In this document: positions 28,085-37,645 of the stretch, piece by piece
How positions within the stretch are numbered: the stretch's first letter is position 1
Layout of the letters: the number at the start of each line of letters is the position of its first letter
Assembly (NCBI RefSeq): GCF_002307475.1
Contig: NZ_NTMH01000003.1
Span: forward strand, 1 to 64,000
DNA: 64,000 bases
Source of the DNA: Pantoea allii
Lineage (GTDB): Bacteria; Pseudomonadota; Gammaproteobacteria; Enterobacterales; Enterobacteriaceae
Direction: 5' to 3'
The notes under the pieces: model-generated
Told to the model about the DNA's origin: nothing
The model's input: the letters and a program-made list of their open reading frames with translations, nothing else
Database searches by the model: none
Position numbers and translations under genes: made by a program

Positions 28085-28615
28085 TTAGCGACCAAATAGG
28101 TCGCGGCGTTTAGGTTTCAACGGCTGAGCGATCAGTACCAGCACGCCGACCAACAGATAGGCGGCGAAAATACCGATCATCCACTGTGGCATGCTGAGAG
28201 ACAGAAAATCCCATCCGCGATCTGAGCAATCCCCGCTGGCAACAAATACCGACGGCAGCCATTTATCCAGCGGCAACCATGTCGGGAAACGCGCAGCGAA
28301 ATCACAGGTCACAAAGGGATTGGGATGCAGCAGGATCATCGTGTGTTCGTAAGACAACTGCAGCCCTTTCCAGGCGCTGTAAATCCACATCAGAATCGCC
28401 ACCAGGCGTAACGGTGAGCGAGGCAGAAGAAAGCCGATAACGCCTGCCGCCACTACGCCGAACAGCGCGCAGCGGACATAAATACACATTACGCAGGGTT
28501 TGAAGCCCAAACCATGCTGAAACCATAACGCCGTAAGCTCCAAGGCCAGTGCTGTGAGTGCCAGTAATAACCAGGCACCGCGACCACGCGAACATTGGTT
28601 TAAATATCGCAACAT
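28085..28615 (-). CDS. dsbB: Disulfide bond oxidoreductase DsbB
   Basis: DsbB reoxidises periplasmic DsbA and passes electrons to quinones. The 176-residue, four-helix protein keeps both cysteine pairs: Cys41/Cys44 (CVMC) and Cys104/Cys130. Its length equals E. coli DsbB. E. coli has the Na+/H+ antiporter nhaB between dsbB and fadR; here fadR follows with only a 378-base gap. Confidence 0.95.
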   Translation of the reverse strand: MLRYLNQCSRGRGAWLLLALTALALELTALWFQHGLGFKPCVMCIYVRCALFGVVAAGVIGFLLPRSPLRLVAILMWIYSAWKGLQLSYEHTMILLHPNPFVTCDFAARFPTWLPLDKWLPSVFVASGDCSDRGWDFLSLSMPQWMIGIFAAYLLVGVLVLIAQPLKPKRRDLFGR

Positions 28616-28993
28616 ATTGCATTCCCTGTAAACGTCAAGCCCGCAGTGTAAACCAAAAGTCGCTGCACGCCATCCTGCGTGGATAAAAAATCATGTACAA
28701 ACATGACCTGACACTGCTCCAGATTAATGACCTCACGCAAACCGCCACACAGCATGTTATTGCTGTTCGTCGGTGGCGCTAAACCGGATGAGCAAGACCG
28801 CAGCCGTTGCGGTGGTGCAGGCGCAAAAATGAGGTGTGATGCGGGCTTAAATGGCGTCAAAGATTATCAGGGTAATCTGTCTTAATTTTGTGCTAAACCG
28901 CGCTTTTAATCGTTGTGCAGGCTATATCCGCTATAGGGCGTCTGGTATGATGAGTGCCCATTACGATCCAGAAAGCAATGAGAACACACAGTT
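28616..28993. promoter_or_regulatory. Intergenic region between dsbB and fadR
   Basis: It has no supported gene and no visible remnant of nhaB, which stands here in E. coli. The right part carries the fadR promoter with TATGAT (28946-28951) and a FadR-like site over it. The left part should hold the dsbB promoter. Confidence 0.6.
28940..28956 (+). promoter_or_regulatory. Candidate FadR operator over the fadR promoter
   Basis: GTCTGGTATGATGAGTG shares CTGGTATGATGAGT with the fadD operator of E. coli and covers the TATGAT hexamer of the likely fadR promoter. Binding here would give autorepression. The right half-site is weaker than at fadD. Confidence 0.42.
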
Positions 28994-29713
28994 ATGGTTA
29001 TTAAGGCGCAGAGTCCAGCCGGATTTGCTGAAGAGTATATAATTGAAAGCATCTGGAACAGCCGTTTTCCACCCGGATCGATTCTTCCTGCTGAACGTGA
29101 GCTTTCTGAACTGATTGGCGTGACGCGCACCACGTTACGTGAAGTGTTACAGCGTCTGGCACGTGACGGCTGGCTGACGATTCAGCACGGTAAACCCACG
29201 CGCGTTAACAATTTCTGGGAAACCTCGGGTCTTAATATTCTTGAAACCCTGGCGCGACTCGATCACGACAGCGTGCCCGCACTGATCGATAACCTGTTAT
29301 CCGTTCGCACCAATATTTCCTCTATCTTTATTAGCCGCGCATTACGCCATTATCCTGAGAAGGCGCGCGAAGTGCTGGAGGCCGTCAATAGTGCTGAAGA
29401 CCAGGTCGATAGCTATACCGAACTGGATTACAAGGTGTTCCGTGGCCTGGCGTTTGCCTCCGGCAACCCAATCTATGGCCTGATCCTGAACGGGCTGAAA
29501 GGGCTCTATACCCGGGTTGGACGACACTACTTTTCTAATCCGGAAGCCCGCAAAGTGGCCCGGGATTTCTATCAGACGCTGCTTGCCCTGTGTGATAAAG
29601 AGCCCACTCAGGACGAAATCGTCGAGTGCGTGCGCCGCTATGGCCGTCAGAGCGGTGATATCTGGCATTCAATGCAAAAAACGATGCCTGACGATTTAGG
29701 CAGCAAGCGTTAA
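28994..29713 (+). CDS. fadR: Fatty acid metabolism regulator FadR
   Basis: FadR represses beta-oxidation genes and activates fabA/fabB; long-chain acyl-CoA releases it from DNA. The 239 residues equal E. coli FadR. The GntR-type winged helix (about 1-75; [23 protein letters not shown]) is almost unchanged, so the DNA target should be the same as in E. coli. The C-terminal acyl-CoA domain keeps [13 protein letters not shown] target, fadD with its operator, lies in this window. Confidence 0.96.
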   Translation: MVIKAQSPAGFAEEYIIESIWNSRFPPGSILPAERELSELIGVTRTTLREVLQRLARDGWLTIQHGKPTRVNNFWETSGLNILETLARLDHDSVPALIDNLLSVRTNISSIFISRALRHYPEKAREVLEAVNSAEDQVDSYTELDYKVFRGLAFASGNPIYGLILNGLKGLYTRVGRHYFSNPEARKVARDFYQTLLALCDKEPTQDEIVECVRRYGRQSGDIWHSMQKTMPDDLGSKR

Positions 29714-29716
29714 TAA

Positions 29717-29748
29717 AAAACCGGACGTGACGTCCGGTTTTTTTTTGT
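29717..29748. terminator. Bidirectional terminator between fadR and ycgB
   Basis: ACCGGACG and CGTCCGGT pair around TGA, with A and T runs on both sides. It lies between convergent genes. Confidence 0.9.
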
Positions 29749-29752
29749 CCAT

Positions 29753-31288
29753 TTACAGCGGGGAGTTACGCGGTGGATTTCGGTCCAGTAGCTCTACCGT
29801 TCCGTCTTCATTCTGTTGCTCCAGAATCACATCAAACCCCCACAGGCGATGGACGTGCTTAAGCACTTCCCGGCGGCTTTTATCCAGCGGTGCACGACTT
29901 TGCGGTACATAGCGCAGCGTCAGTGAACGATCGCCGCGTAAGTCGACGTTATAAACCTGTATGTTGGGTTCCAGATTACTCAGGTTGTACTGCGCCGAAA
30001 GCTGCTGGCGAACGGCGCGGTAGCCGGATTCATCGTGGATAGCTGCAATCTCCAGAAAGTTATTACGATCGTCATCCAGCACGGTAAACAGACGGAAGTC
30101 ACGCATGACCTTAGGCGACAGGAACTGGCTGATAAAGCTCTCATCTTTAAATTCACGCATCGCAAAATGCATCGTTTTAAGCCAGTCAGAACCCGCAATA
30201 TCCGGGAACCAGTAGCGATCTTCTTCGGTTGGCGACTGGCAAATGCGTTTGATGTCCTGAAACATGGCAAAACCTAACGCATACGGATTAATCCCGCTGT
30301 ACCACTGGCTGTTATAAGGCGGCTGAAAAATGACGTTGGTATGGCTGTGCAAAAACTCCATCATAAAGCGTTCAGACACTTTGCCTTCATCATAGAGGTG
30401 ATTCAGGATGGTGTAGTGCCAGAAGGTTGCCCAGCCTTCATTCATCACCTGGGTTTGTTTCTGCGGGTAAAAATACTGGCTCACCTTACGGACGATACGC
30501 AAAATTTCACGCTGCCAGGATTCAAGCAGCGGGGCATTCTTTTCCATAAAGTAGAGCAGGTTTTCCTGCGGCTCTGACGGGTAACGCGCCGCTTCAATCT
30601 GAGTGGCTTCTTTTTCCCGTCGTGGCAGCGTACGCCACAGCGTATTCACCTGACTCTGTAAATACTCTTCCCGGCTTTTCTGCCGTGCTTTCTCTTCCTG
30701 CAGCGAGATCTTCTGCGGACGTTTATAGCGATCAACCCCGTAGTTCATTAAGGCATGGCAGGAATCAAGCAGGCGCTCTACCTCCTCTACACCGTAACGC
30801 TCTTCGCAGTCAGAGATGTAATTTTTAGCAAACAGCAAATAGTCGACGATGGAGCTGGCGTCGGTCCAGCTCCGAAACAGGTAGTTGTTTTTAAAGAAGG
30901 AGTTATGTCCGTAGCAGGCATGGGCCATCACCAGCGCCTGCATGGTCATGGTGTTCTCTTCCATCAGGTAGGCGATACAGGGATTGGAGTTAATCACAAT
31001 CTCGTAAGCCAGGCCTTGCTGTCCGTGTTTATAGCGCTGTTCGGTCTCGATAAATTTTTTGCCGAATGACCAGTGCGAGTAGTTAATCGGCATGCCGACA
31101 CTGGAGTAGGCATCCATCATCTGTTCTGAGGTGATCACTTCAATTTGGTGCGGGTAGGTGTCCAGACCGTAGTGTTTGGCTACACGGTCAATTTCAGCCA
31201 GATAGACATCCAGTAATTCGAATGTCCAGTCAGGACCATCGCTAATTCGTTTGCTGTCCATGAGGGAATCGTCAAAGATTGTGGTCAT
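29753..31288 (-). CDS. ycgB: SpoVR-family protein YcgB
   Basis: The 511-residue protein is a SpoVR-family member (E. coli YcgB, 510). Conserved blocks include MAHACYGHNSFFKNNYLF and MNEGWATFWHY, with His and Glu residues that could bind metal. Family members usually form one module with the PrkA-type kinase YeaG and the vWA-like protein YeaH, both also in this window (39619-42920). In E. coli ycgB responds to RpoS; its biochemical role is unknown. It is convergent with fadR and divergent from dadA. Confidence 0.93.
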   Translation of the reverse strand: MTTIFDDSLMDSKRISDGPDWTFELLDVYLAEIDRVAKHYGLDTYPHQIEVITSEQMMDAYSSVGMPINYSHWSFGKKFIETEQRYKHGQQGLAYEIVINSNPCIAYLMEENTMTMQALVMAHACYGHNSFFKNNYLFRSWTDASSIVDYLLFAKNYISDCEERYGVEEVERLLDSCHALMNYGVDRYKRPQKISLQEEKARQKSREEYLQSQVNTLWRTLPRREKEATQIEAARYPSEPQENLLYFMEKNAPLLESWQREILRIVRKVSQYFYPQKQTQVMNEGWATFWHYTILNHLYDEGKVSERFMMEFLHSHTNVIFQPPYNSQWYSGINPYALGFAMFQDIKRICQSPTEEDRYWFPDIAGSDWLKTMHFAMREFKDESFISQFLSPKVMRDFRLFTVLDDDRNNFLEIAAIHDESGYRAVRQQLSAQYNLSNLEPNIQVYNVDLRGDRSLTLRYVPQSRAPLDKSRREVLKHVHRLWGFDVILEQQNEDGTVELLDRNPPRNSPL

Positions 31289-31791
31289 AGCGCACCTCTG
31301 TTTTGGCGAACGAGCGAACGCTGACTGGCTGCCCGTTACGATTTATTTAAGGCTCTTCCTGAGAAAGGAAACCCAAAAAAACTGAGTGAACATATCAATG
31401 ATAGTTCACTGTCGCTTATCCGATCGGGGAACTCAAACGAATTCTTTGGCAGAAAAATCATTTCAGGTTGAAAGGGTTGGGATTAAATAGCCCTACTTGC
31501 TGCGCTGTGGGTTTTTTTTAGCATAAAGCACTGCTTTTTAGGGTAAAGGCGCGCGTCAAATGATTCTCCTGCAAGAGGAGGAATTAACTATAAACAATGT
31601 CATTTATGCCTGATTTTTTGCATCAGGGCGCATAAATCTCTGAATTTCAGTCTGTGAAATGATTTTAGTTACCTGCTGACGGAAAAAGAGGTGAAATAGT
31701 TGAATTGTTTAGAGGATGTTTCCACTTTGTGATCACACTGAATGTAAACCAGTGAACAGTGGATTATGCTTTTTAATTTCGCGGGGGACTT
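31289..31791. promoter_or_regulatory. Intergenic region between ycgB and dadA, with a strong hairpin
   Basis: There is no clear gene in these 503 bases. ATTTATGCCTGAT (31602-31614) pairs with ATCAGG (31622-31627) and CATAAAT (31631-31637) around a T-rich loop and a 3-base bulge. An exact AGGAGG-type sequence (31576-31583) is 13 bases from an ATG that opens only 12 codons. The dadA promoter must lie to the right; in E. coli dadAX is controlled by Lrp and CRP. Confidence 0.5.
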
Positions 31792-33093
31792 ATGCACGTA
31801 GTGATTCTTGGAAGTGGCGTAGTAGGCGTAACAAGCGCATGGTATCTGGCGCGCGCCGGGCACCAGGTCACCGTGATCGATCGTCAGCCTCAGCCCGCTA
31901 TGGAGACCAGCGCCGCGAATGCCGGACAGATCTCTCCGGGCTATGCTGCGCCCTGGGCGGCACCGGGTGTACCGCTGAAGGCAATGAAATGGATGTTCCA
32001 GCGTCATGCTCCACTGGCAATCCGGCTGGACGGCAGTCGCTTTCAGCTTGAATGGATGTGGAACATGCTGCGTAACTGCGATATGCGTCATTACCAGCAA
32101 AACAAAAGCCGCATGGTCCGCCTGGCAGAATACAGCCGTGATTGCCTGAAAGCGCTCCGTGCAGAAACCGGCATTGCCTACGAAGGCCGCCAGGGCGGCA
32201 CGCTGCAGCTGTTTCGTACCCAGCAGCAGTTTGACAGCGCCAGTAAAGATATTACTGTACTGCGCGAGGCCGGCGTGCCCTACGAGTTGCTGGAAGCGCA
32301 TCAGCTGTCCAGCGTCGAGCCTGCACTGGCGGCGACCCACCATAAACTCACCGGCGGATTACGCCTGCCGAATGATGAAACCGGGGATTGCCAACTTTTT
32401 ACTCAACGTCTGGCTAAAATGGCCGAAGAAGCCGGAGTTGTCTTCCGTTTTAATACGCCAATCGATCAGTTGCTACGCGACGGCAATCGTATTTATGGCG
32501 TGAAGTGCGGTGAGGAAGTGATTAAAGGCGACAGCTATGTCGTGGCGCTGGGTTCTTATTCGACCTCGCTGATGAAGAATATCGTCGATATTCCCGTCTA
32601 TCCGCTTAAAGGCTATTCCCTGACGATTCCGGTGACCAATCCCGATGCGGCACCGGTTTCTACAATTCTTGATGAAACCTATAAAGTGGCAGTGACGCGC
32701 TTTGATAACCGTATTCGCGTCGGCGGCATGGCCGAGATTGTTGGTTTTAACACCAAACTGCTGGAGGCGCGTTGTGAAACCCTGGAGATGGTGGTCACAG
32801 ACCTTTATCCTGAAGGCGGTGATGTCAGCCAGGCGAGTTTCTGGACCGGCCTGCGCCCTATGACGCCAGATGGAACGCCAGTGGTTGGCGCTACGCCGCT
32901 CTCGAACCTTTATCTGAATACCGGACACGGTACACTGGGATGGACAATGGCGTGCGGCTCCGGTCAGTTACTCGCTGACGTCATATCCGGGACATCATCC
33001 GCGATAGCCGCAGATGATCTCACCGTCTTTCGCTATTTACCCGGTTTTGCGGCCAGCCGATCGCCGCTTCGCAACGTTAACGCTACCCGTTAA
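31792..33093 (+). CDS. dadA: D-amino acid dehydrogenase, DadA
   Basis: DadA oxidises D-alanine and other D-amino acids to 2-oxo acids and feeds electrons to quinone. The FAD-binding start [20 protein letters not shown] (dinucleotide fold) and the conserved [21 protein letters not shown] block are present. The 433 residues compare with 432 in E. coli. It is a membrane-associated flavoprotein. It forms the catabolic alanine operon with dadX, 19 bases downstream. Confidence 0.96.
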   Translation: MHVVILGSGVVGVTSAWYLARAGHQVTVIDRQPQPAMETSAANAGQISPGYAAPWAAPGVPLKAMKWMFQRHAPLAIRLDGSRFQLEWMWNMLRNCDMRHYQQNKSRMVRLAEYSRDCLKALRAETGIAYEGRQGGTLQLFRTQQQFDSASKDITVLREAGVPYELLEAHQLSSVEPALAATHHKLTGGLRLPNDETGDCQLFTQRLAKMAEEAGVVFRFNTPIDQLLRDGNRIYGVKCGEEVIKGDSYVVALGSYSTSLMKNIVDIPVYPLKGYSLTIPVTNPDAAPVSTILDETYKVAVTRFDNRIRVGGMAEIVGFNTKLLEARCETLEMVVTDLYPEGGDVSQASFWTGLRPMTPDGTPVVGATPLSNLYLNTGHGTLGWTMACGSGQLLADVISGTSSAIAADDLTVFRYLPGFAASRSPLRNVNATR

Positions 33094-33112
33094 GCCTTCA
33101 GGGAGAGGAAGT

Positions 33113-34183
33113 ATGTCACGTCCAATTGTCGCTACCATCGATCAACACGCGTTGCGACATAACCTGGCGATTGCGCGCCGGGCGGCTCCTGCGTCACGCA
33201 TCTGGTCAGTGGTCAAAGCGAATGCCTATGGTCACGGCATTGCCCGCGTATGGGAAAGCCTGTCAGCGACCGATGGTTTCGCTCTGCTTAACATGGAAGA
33301 GGCCATTATGTTGCGCGAGCAGGGCTGGAAAAAGCCGATATTACTGCTCGAAGGGTTCTTTCACCCTGATGACCTGGCATTAATCGATCGCTACCGACTG
33401 ACCACCAGTGTGCACAGCAACTGGCAGATTCACGCCCTGGCCAATGCCACGCTTTCTGCGCCTGTTGATATTTATCTGAAGATCAACAGCGGTATGAACC
33501 GTCTGGGGTTCCGTCCTGAGCAGGTCAATGGGATCTGGCATAAACTGCGTGCGATTGAAAACGTCGGGGATATCACGTTGATGGCGCACTTTGCCGATGC
33601 GGAAAATCCTGACGGTATTGTCGAGCCGTTAAAGCGCATCGCGCAGGCCACGGAAGGGCTGGAAAGCCCGCTTTCATTGTCCAATTCGGCCTGTACGCTG
33701 TGGCATCCCGAAGCACATCACGACTGGGTGCGCCCGGGGATCATACTGTACGGCGCCTCACCAAGCGGTGACTGGCAGGATATCGCCAGCAGTGGTCTGA
33801 AGCCGGTGATGACGCTCACCAGTGAGATTATTGGCGTGCAGCAACTTCAGGCTGGAGATGGCGTAGGCTATGGTTACCGCTATCATGCAAAGCAGCCACA
33901 GCGCATCGGCGTGGTAGCCTGCGGCTATGCAGATGGTTATCCGCGCCATTCGCCGACAGGCACCCCGGTTGCCGTTGACGGCATTATGACGCAGGTTGTC
34001 GGCGCGGTGTCTATGGACATGATTACGGTTGATCTCACGCCTTGCCCGCAGGCTGGCATTGGCTCGTCTGTCGAGTTATGGGGCGAAAACGTCAAAATCG
34101 ATCAGGTGGCGAAAGCAGCCGGAACCGTGGGCTATGAGCTCATGTGCGCACTGGCACCCCGCGTTCCGGTTAAGCTTATTTAA
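33113..34183 (+). CDS. dadX: Catabolic alanine racemase DadX
   Basis: DadX converts L-alanine to D-alanine, which DadA then oxidises. The pyridoxal-phosphate lysine is Lys35 (VVKANAYGHG), and the catalytic tyrosine lies in GVGYGYRYHA near residue 255. The ATG at 33113 has GGGAGAGGAAG upstream and gives 356 residues, as in E. coli; a frame start at 33014 runs inside dadA and is not used. The 3' end overlaps the convergent MFS gene by 8 bases. Confidence 0.96.
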   Translation: MSRPIVATIDQHALRHNLAIARRAAPASRIWSVVKANAYGHGIARVWESLSATDGFALLNMEEAIMLREQGWKKPILLLEGFFHPDDLALIDRYRLTTSVHSNWQIHALANATLSAPVDIYLKINSGMNRLGFRPEQVNGIWHKLRAIENVGDITLMAHFADAENPDGIVEPLKRIAQATEGLESPLSLSNSACTLWHPEAHHDWVRPGIILYGASPSGDWQDIASSGLKPVMTLTSEIIGVQQLQAGDGVGYGYRYHAKQPQRIGVVACGYADGYPRHSPTGTPVAVDGIMTQVVGAVSMDMITVDLTPCPQAGIGSSVELWGENVKIDQVAKAAGTVGYELMCALAPRVPVKLI

Positions 34184-35369
34184 CAGCGGTAATACGACTT
34201 TGCATGTTTTTGCTGCAGCGCCAGGCCAGGAAGGCCAGCGCTGCGCCCAGCAGCATCATCAACGTCAGCGACAGCTTTTCTGCCATCGGCAGGGCTACGA
34301 CGATCAGACTGCCTGCTGCGCCTCCCGCCATCTGAATAAACCCCTGTAGCGCTGAAGCGACGCCCGCCTGTTGTTGATAGGGTTCCAGCGCATAGCTGGT
34401 GGCTGGCCCAACGGTGAAGGCCAGCCCAGCGACAGCGACCGCGACCGGAAACATATACAGCGCCCAGTGGGATTGCATACTCGCAGGTAATAACGTCATG
34501 CCTGCCACCAGCAGCACGGCACCCGTTAGCATCGTAATAAAGCCGATGGCCAGGCAAAACGGTCGGCCCGCTTTACGAATCGCTTTATTCACCACCACGC
34601 TAACCATCATGATCCAAAAACCATTAGCGCCGAAGGCGAAAGAGAAGGCCAGAGGGGACAGACCGCCTTCGGTCATTAATACCTGTGGGGCCAGTGACAC
34701 ATAGGTCAGCACCATGCCCAGGGCCCCCGCATTGGCAAAAGCAAAGGCCAGGAAGCGAGGTTGACGGAGAATGGTGGCGTACTGATTCACGGGAAGGCCT
34801 TTAACGCGCAGCGTATCCGCCGGGCGCGTTTCAGGGAGCCAGACGATAACCATCAGCATCACTACTGCCGCGTAAGCGCACAGGAACCAGAAGGGCGCTC
34901 GCCAGTCAAAGGCGCTGGCCAACAGCCCACCCAGTAACGGAGCCAGTGCGGGCACAATATTCAGTGCGCCATTCAGGAAGCCATAAGCCCGGGCGGCATC
35001 ATCGCCGCTCAGTCGGTCGCGCACGCCGCTAAAGGCCACCACCGCGCTGCAACATACCGCGCAACCCTGTACCAGACGGGCCAGTAAAAACAGCGGAAAA
35101 GAGGTCGCTGTGGCGGCGATGGCGCTGCCAGCAATATAGAGCGCCAGGCCCAGCAAGGCGATGGGCTTACGTCCATAGTTGTCCACCAGCGGGCCACTGA
35201 CCAGTTGCCCCAGGCCCATCACCAGCAAAAAGAGTGGGATAGTCGTTTGCACCAGGGCAACAGGTGTTGATAAGCCTTCGGCGATCTGGGGCAGCGTCGG
35301 TAAATAGAGATCGATGCCTAAAGGTGCCAGTAACACCAGGCTCAATAACAATAAGGTATATTTTTGCAT
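34176..35369 (-). CDS. MFS drug efflux transporter, Bcr/CflA-like (DHA1)
   Basis: The 397-residue protein has about 12 hydrophobic helices. The start ALLLLSLVLLAPLGIDLYLP-type region and motif A GPLVDNYGRKPI (near 60-70) are typical of the Bcr/CflA branch of drug:H+ antiporters, close to MdtL, Bcr or YdhC. I cannot tell which name applies, so none is given. Its end overlaps dadX by 8 bases (34176-34183), so the two messages are complementary there. It is absent from this place in E. coli. Confidence 0.85.
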   Translation of the reverse strand: MQKYTLLLLSLVLLAPLGIDLYLPTLPQIAEGLSTPVALVQTTIPLFLLVMGLGQLVSGPLVDNYGRKPIALLGLALYIAGSAIAATATSFPLFLLARLVQGCAVCCSAVVAFSGVRDRLSGDDAARAYGFLNGALNIVPALAPLLGGLLASAFDWRAPFWFLCAYAAVVMLMVIVWLPETRPADTLRVKGLPVNQYATILRQPRFLAFAFANAGALGMVLTYVSLAPQVLMTEGGLSPLAFSFAFGANGFWIMMVSVVVNKAIRKAGRPFCLAIGFITMLTGAVLLVAGMTLLPASMQSHWALYMFPVAVAVAGLAFTVGPATSYALEPYQQQAGVASALQGFIQMAGGAAGSLIVVALPMAEKLSLTLMMLLGAALAFLAWRCSKNMQSRITAVK

Positions 35370-35491
35370 AGCAACCAGAGGGTAAACGTTCGATAAAGCG
35401 AGGGAAGAGGGTAATGATTAACAGGACAAAAGGAAAGCGAATTACCGGACGAAATCGCGATGCCTGTCCGAAACAGGCATCGCTGGCTACA

Positions 35492-36958
35492 TCAGTAAGC
35501 GCCGTCGCGGCGGAATACCACGCCCGCCGTTTTAAACAGAATGGCGATGTCCGTCCACAACGCCCAGTTTTTAACATACCAGGAGTCAAAATAGACGCGG
35601 GTATCGTAATCAATATCGTTACGACCGCTGACCTGCCATAACCCGGTCATGCCCGGTTTTGCCATCAGGTAGTAATCCACATCGCCGGCATAACGCTCAA
35701 GCTCAGCCTCAATCACCGGTCGTGGTCCCACCAGACTCATTTCGCCACGGATCACGTTCCAGAGCTGCGGTAACTCATCGAGACTGGTTTTACGCAGGAA
35801 GCCGCCAATGCCTGTAATGCGTGGGTCTTTCTTGAGCTTGAAGTCTTTGTCCCATTCCCGGCGTGCCTCTTCGCTGGTCGCCAGGAGTTTTTCCAGAACC
35901 TCTTTGGAATTCGTGACCATCGAGCGGAACTTGAGACATTTGAACTTTTTGCCATCCTGGCCGATACGTTCGTGACCGTAAATCGCATTGCCGCCGTCAC
36001 GCTTGACCATGTAGCAAAGCAGGCCGAAGACCGGTGCAAGGAAGAGCAGTAGCAATGATGCCACCACAATATCGAAGCCACGCTTCAGGAAGCGTGAGGA
36101 ATGCTTCGCCAGGTTATTACTTACGCGCAGAATCATCACTTCATGGCTAAAAATAAACGACATGTCCGTACCGTACAGCGGCACGCCGCGTAAGGTCGGG
36201 ATCACTGACACGGAACGGCAGTTCATTTTGGATAAAAACTTCAACCAGCGATCGCGTTCCGGCTGCTGCTCATACTCCATCGCGACAATAAACTGCACAT
36301 TGTCTCGGTCGATGGTGTTCCAGTTGATATCCTTCGCCGAGATGACGGGCACGCCATTAACACTCTGCTGCTGCGGCGCGTCTTCTACAGAGATAAACGC
36401 CTGAACGTTATAACCGAGAATTTCTTCACTTTGTAAGGCCGCGAAGGCTTCGGTGGCGTTGCGACCTGAACCAATGATGATGGTCTCTTTTTTCCATTGA
36501 CCGGCTTTATTAATGGCTTTTTTTACGCCGGCGCGCATCAGTGGCAGCAGAAGCAGGGCATAGCTCCAACTGAACACCCACACCATGCGGGAAAAGTCCC
36601 ATTTAGAAAACGCGATTAATGCCAGATCGAGCAGAGAGAAAACAACCAGTGTTTTGATAATCTCTTTCAGTTCGAACCAAAAGGGTTTGCGGTAAGTGTA
36701 GTGGCGCAGACGCATCCAAAACCAGCCAGTACATAATACCGACATAATAAACTGCGCAATAAAACGGTTTTCAATTTGATGCGGTGGAATAAACGCATCA
36801 AGATCTCCCCAAATACCCTGAATAGTGGCAGCAGAGAGAAACAGCGCTAAATTCAGCGCAATAAGGTCGGAAAAACTGAGTGCAAACTTTACAAGAATAT
36901 TCTTACGAAGACCGCTCCATGAGCGACTCGCATTGTTTATTACCATTGTACTTGCCAT
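35492..36958 (-). CDS. rfbP: Undecaprenyl-phosphate galactose phosphotransferase (RfbP/WbaP/AmsG type)
   Basis: This priming enzyme transfers galactose-1-phosphate (or a related sugar) from UDP-sugar to undecaprenyl phosphate, starting an O-antigen or exopolysaccharide unit. The protein has about five N-terminal helices, a nucleotide-binding-like middle domain (IIIGSGRNATEAF), and the C-terminal bacterial sugar transferase domain (KRGFDIVVA, KFRSMV, RKTSLDELPQLWNV, GPRPVIEAE). I place the start at 36958 (MASTMVINN), giving 488 residues with an AGAGAGCAGG site; a frame start at 37039 adds 27 unlikely residues. The gene stands alone, away from any polysaccharide cluster. The sugar is inferred. 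Confidence 0.88.
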   Translation of the reverse strand: MASTMVINNASRSWSGLRKNILVKFALSFSDLIALNLALFLSAATIQGIWGDLDAFIPPHQIENRFIAQFIMSVLCTGWFWMRLRHYTYRKPFWFELKEIIKTLVVFSLLDLALIAFSKWDFSRMVWVFSWSYALLLLPLMRAGVKKAINKAGQWKKETIIIGSGRNATEAFAALQSEEILGYNVQAFISVEDAPQQQSVNGVPVISAKDINWNTIDRDNVQFIVAMEYEQQPERDRWLKFLSKMNCRSVSVIPTLRGVPLYGTDMSFIFSHEVMILRVSNNLAKHSSRFLKRGFDIVVASLLLLFLAPVFGLLCYMVKRDGGNAIYGHERIGQDGKKFKCLKFRSMVTNSKEVLEKLLATSEEARREWDKDFKLKKDPRITGIGGFLRKTSLDELPQLWNVIRGEMSLVGPRPVIEAELERYAGDVDYYLMAKPGMTGLWQVSGRNDIDYDTRVYFDSWYVKNWALWTDIAILFKTAGVVFRRDGAY

Positions 36959-37335
36959 AAAACCTGCTCTCTTAATTAAGTAAAAGATGGCCTGACCAGA
37001 ATCAAGTACGCGTTCAGGGGTTAACGACTGAAAATCCAAAACCGGGATGTTTTCAGTTTGTTACAGTCATTAGAGCCATTAACGCTGCAAGAAAAAATTT
37101 CGCTAAGCGTGAGTTGAGTCACGTAAAAATGCAGCACTGGGGAAGAGTATGCAGGAGATATTTGACAGAGTTAATACGGAATAATTCTTAAAAAACCAGG
37201 CGATAATCGCGTGAGTTTTGTTTAAGTGGCTAATTTGAAAGATAATATTTTAAAAGTATAACTTATGAGCAGTGTGTACAGGGGCTTTTTTTAGGAATTA
37301 CCGCCAAATCGACTGTCTGGCGGCAATTCACAGGA
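36959..37335. promoter_or_regulatory. Upstream region of rfbP
   Basis: The region is AT-rich and has no supported gene. It should hold the rfbP promoter. GAATTACCGCCA (37295-37306) and TGGCGGCAATTC (37318-37329) form an inverted repeat with one mismatch just after yebV. It lacks a T run, so it may be a weak terminator of yebV or a protein site. I see no complete ops/JUMPstart element. Confidence 0.5.
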
Positions 37336-37569
37336 TCATGCTGGTTTTTTTAATACCCAGCGGTCTTGTTGCTTATCGTAATGCCCGATGTGCAAGATGA
37401 CTTCCTGGTCATCAATCCAGGCCGGAACGCTGGTGTCGTGATCCCAGCCGTCGAGCTGATAACTCAGGCCGGGGTTGGTGTGGCAGGGAATACTCACTGT
37501 CACAGGTTCTTCGCTGCTGAATTCTGCATCGACAATTTCGTAGCGACCAATTTTAACCACGTGACCCAT
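37336..37569 (-). CDS. yebV: Small conserved protein YebV (DUF1480)
   Basis: The 77-residue protein lines up with E. coli YebV (78): VKIGRYEIVDAEF, IPCHTNPGLSYQLDGWDHDTSVPA, and a basic end. It is probably soluble. Function unknown. In E. coli yebV is next to yebW, away from cvrA; here it lies 76 bases downstream of cvrA. The start ATG at 37569 has CGGGAG upstream. Confidence 0.85.
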   Translation of the reverse strand: MGHVVKIGRYEIVDAEFSSEEPVTVSIPCHTNPGLSYQLDGWDHDTSVPAWIDDQEVILHIGHYDKQQDRWVLKKPA

Positions 37570-37645
37570 GGATAACTCCCGTTTTAACTGAATGTCATAA
37601 AAGCTTAGTGCAATTCAGCCAATTAACCGCGCCAATTAATTAAGA

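Noticed and set aside
31727..31738. TGTGATCACA palindrome before dadA as a CRP site
   Set aside because: The CRP half-sites need a 6-base spacer; here they overlap with none, so the spacing is wrong.
31669..32343. 224-codon minus-strand frame opposite dadA and its leader
   Set aside because: It covers the conserved dadA start in reverse and has no ribosome site or known domain.
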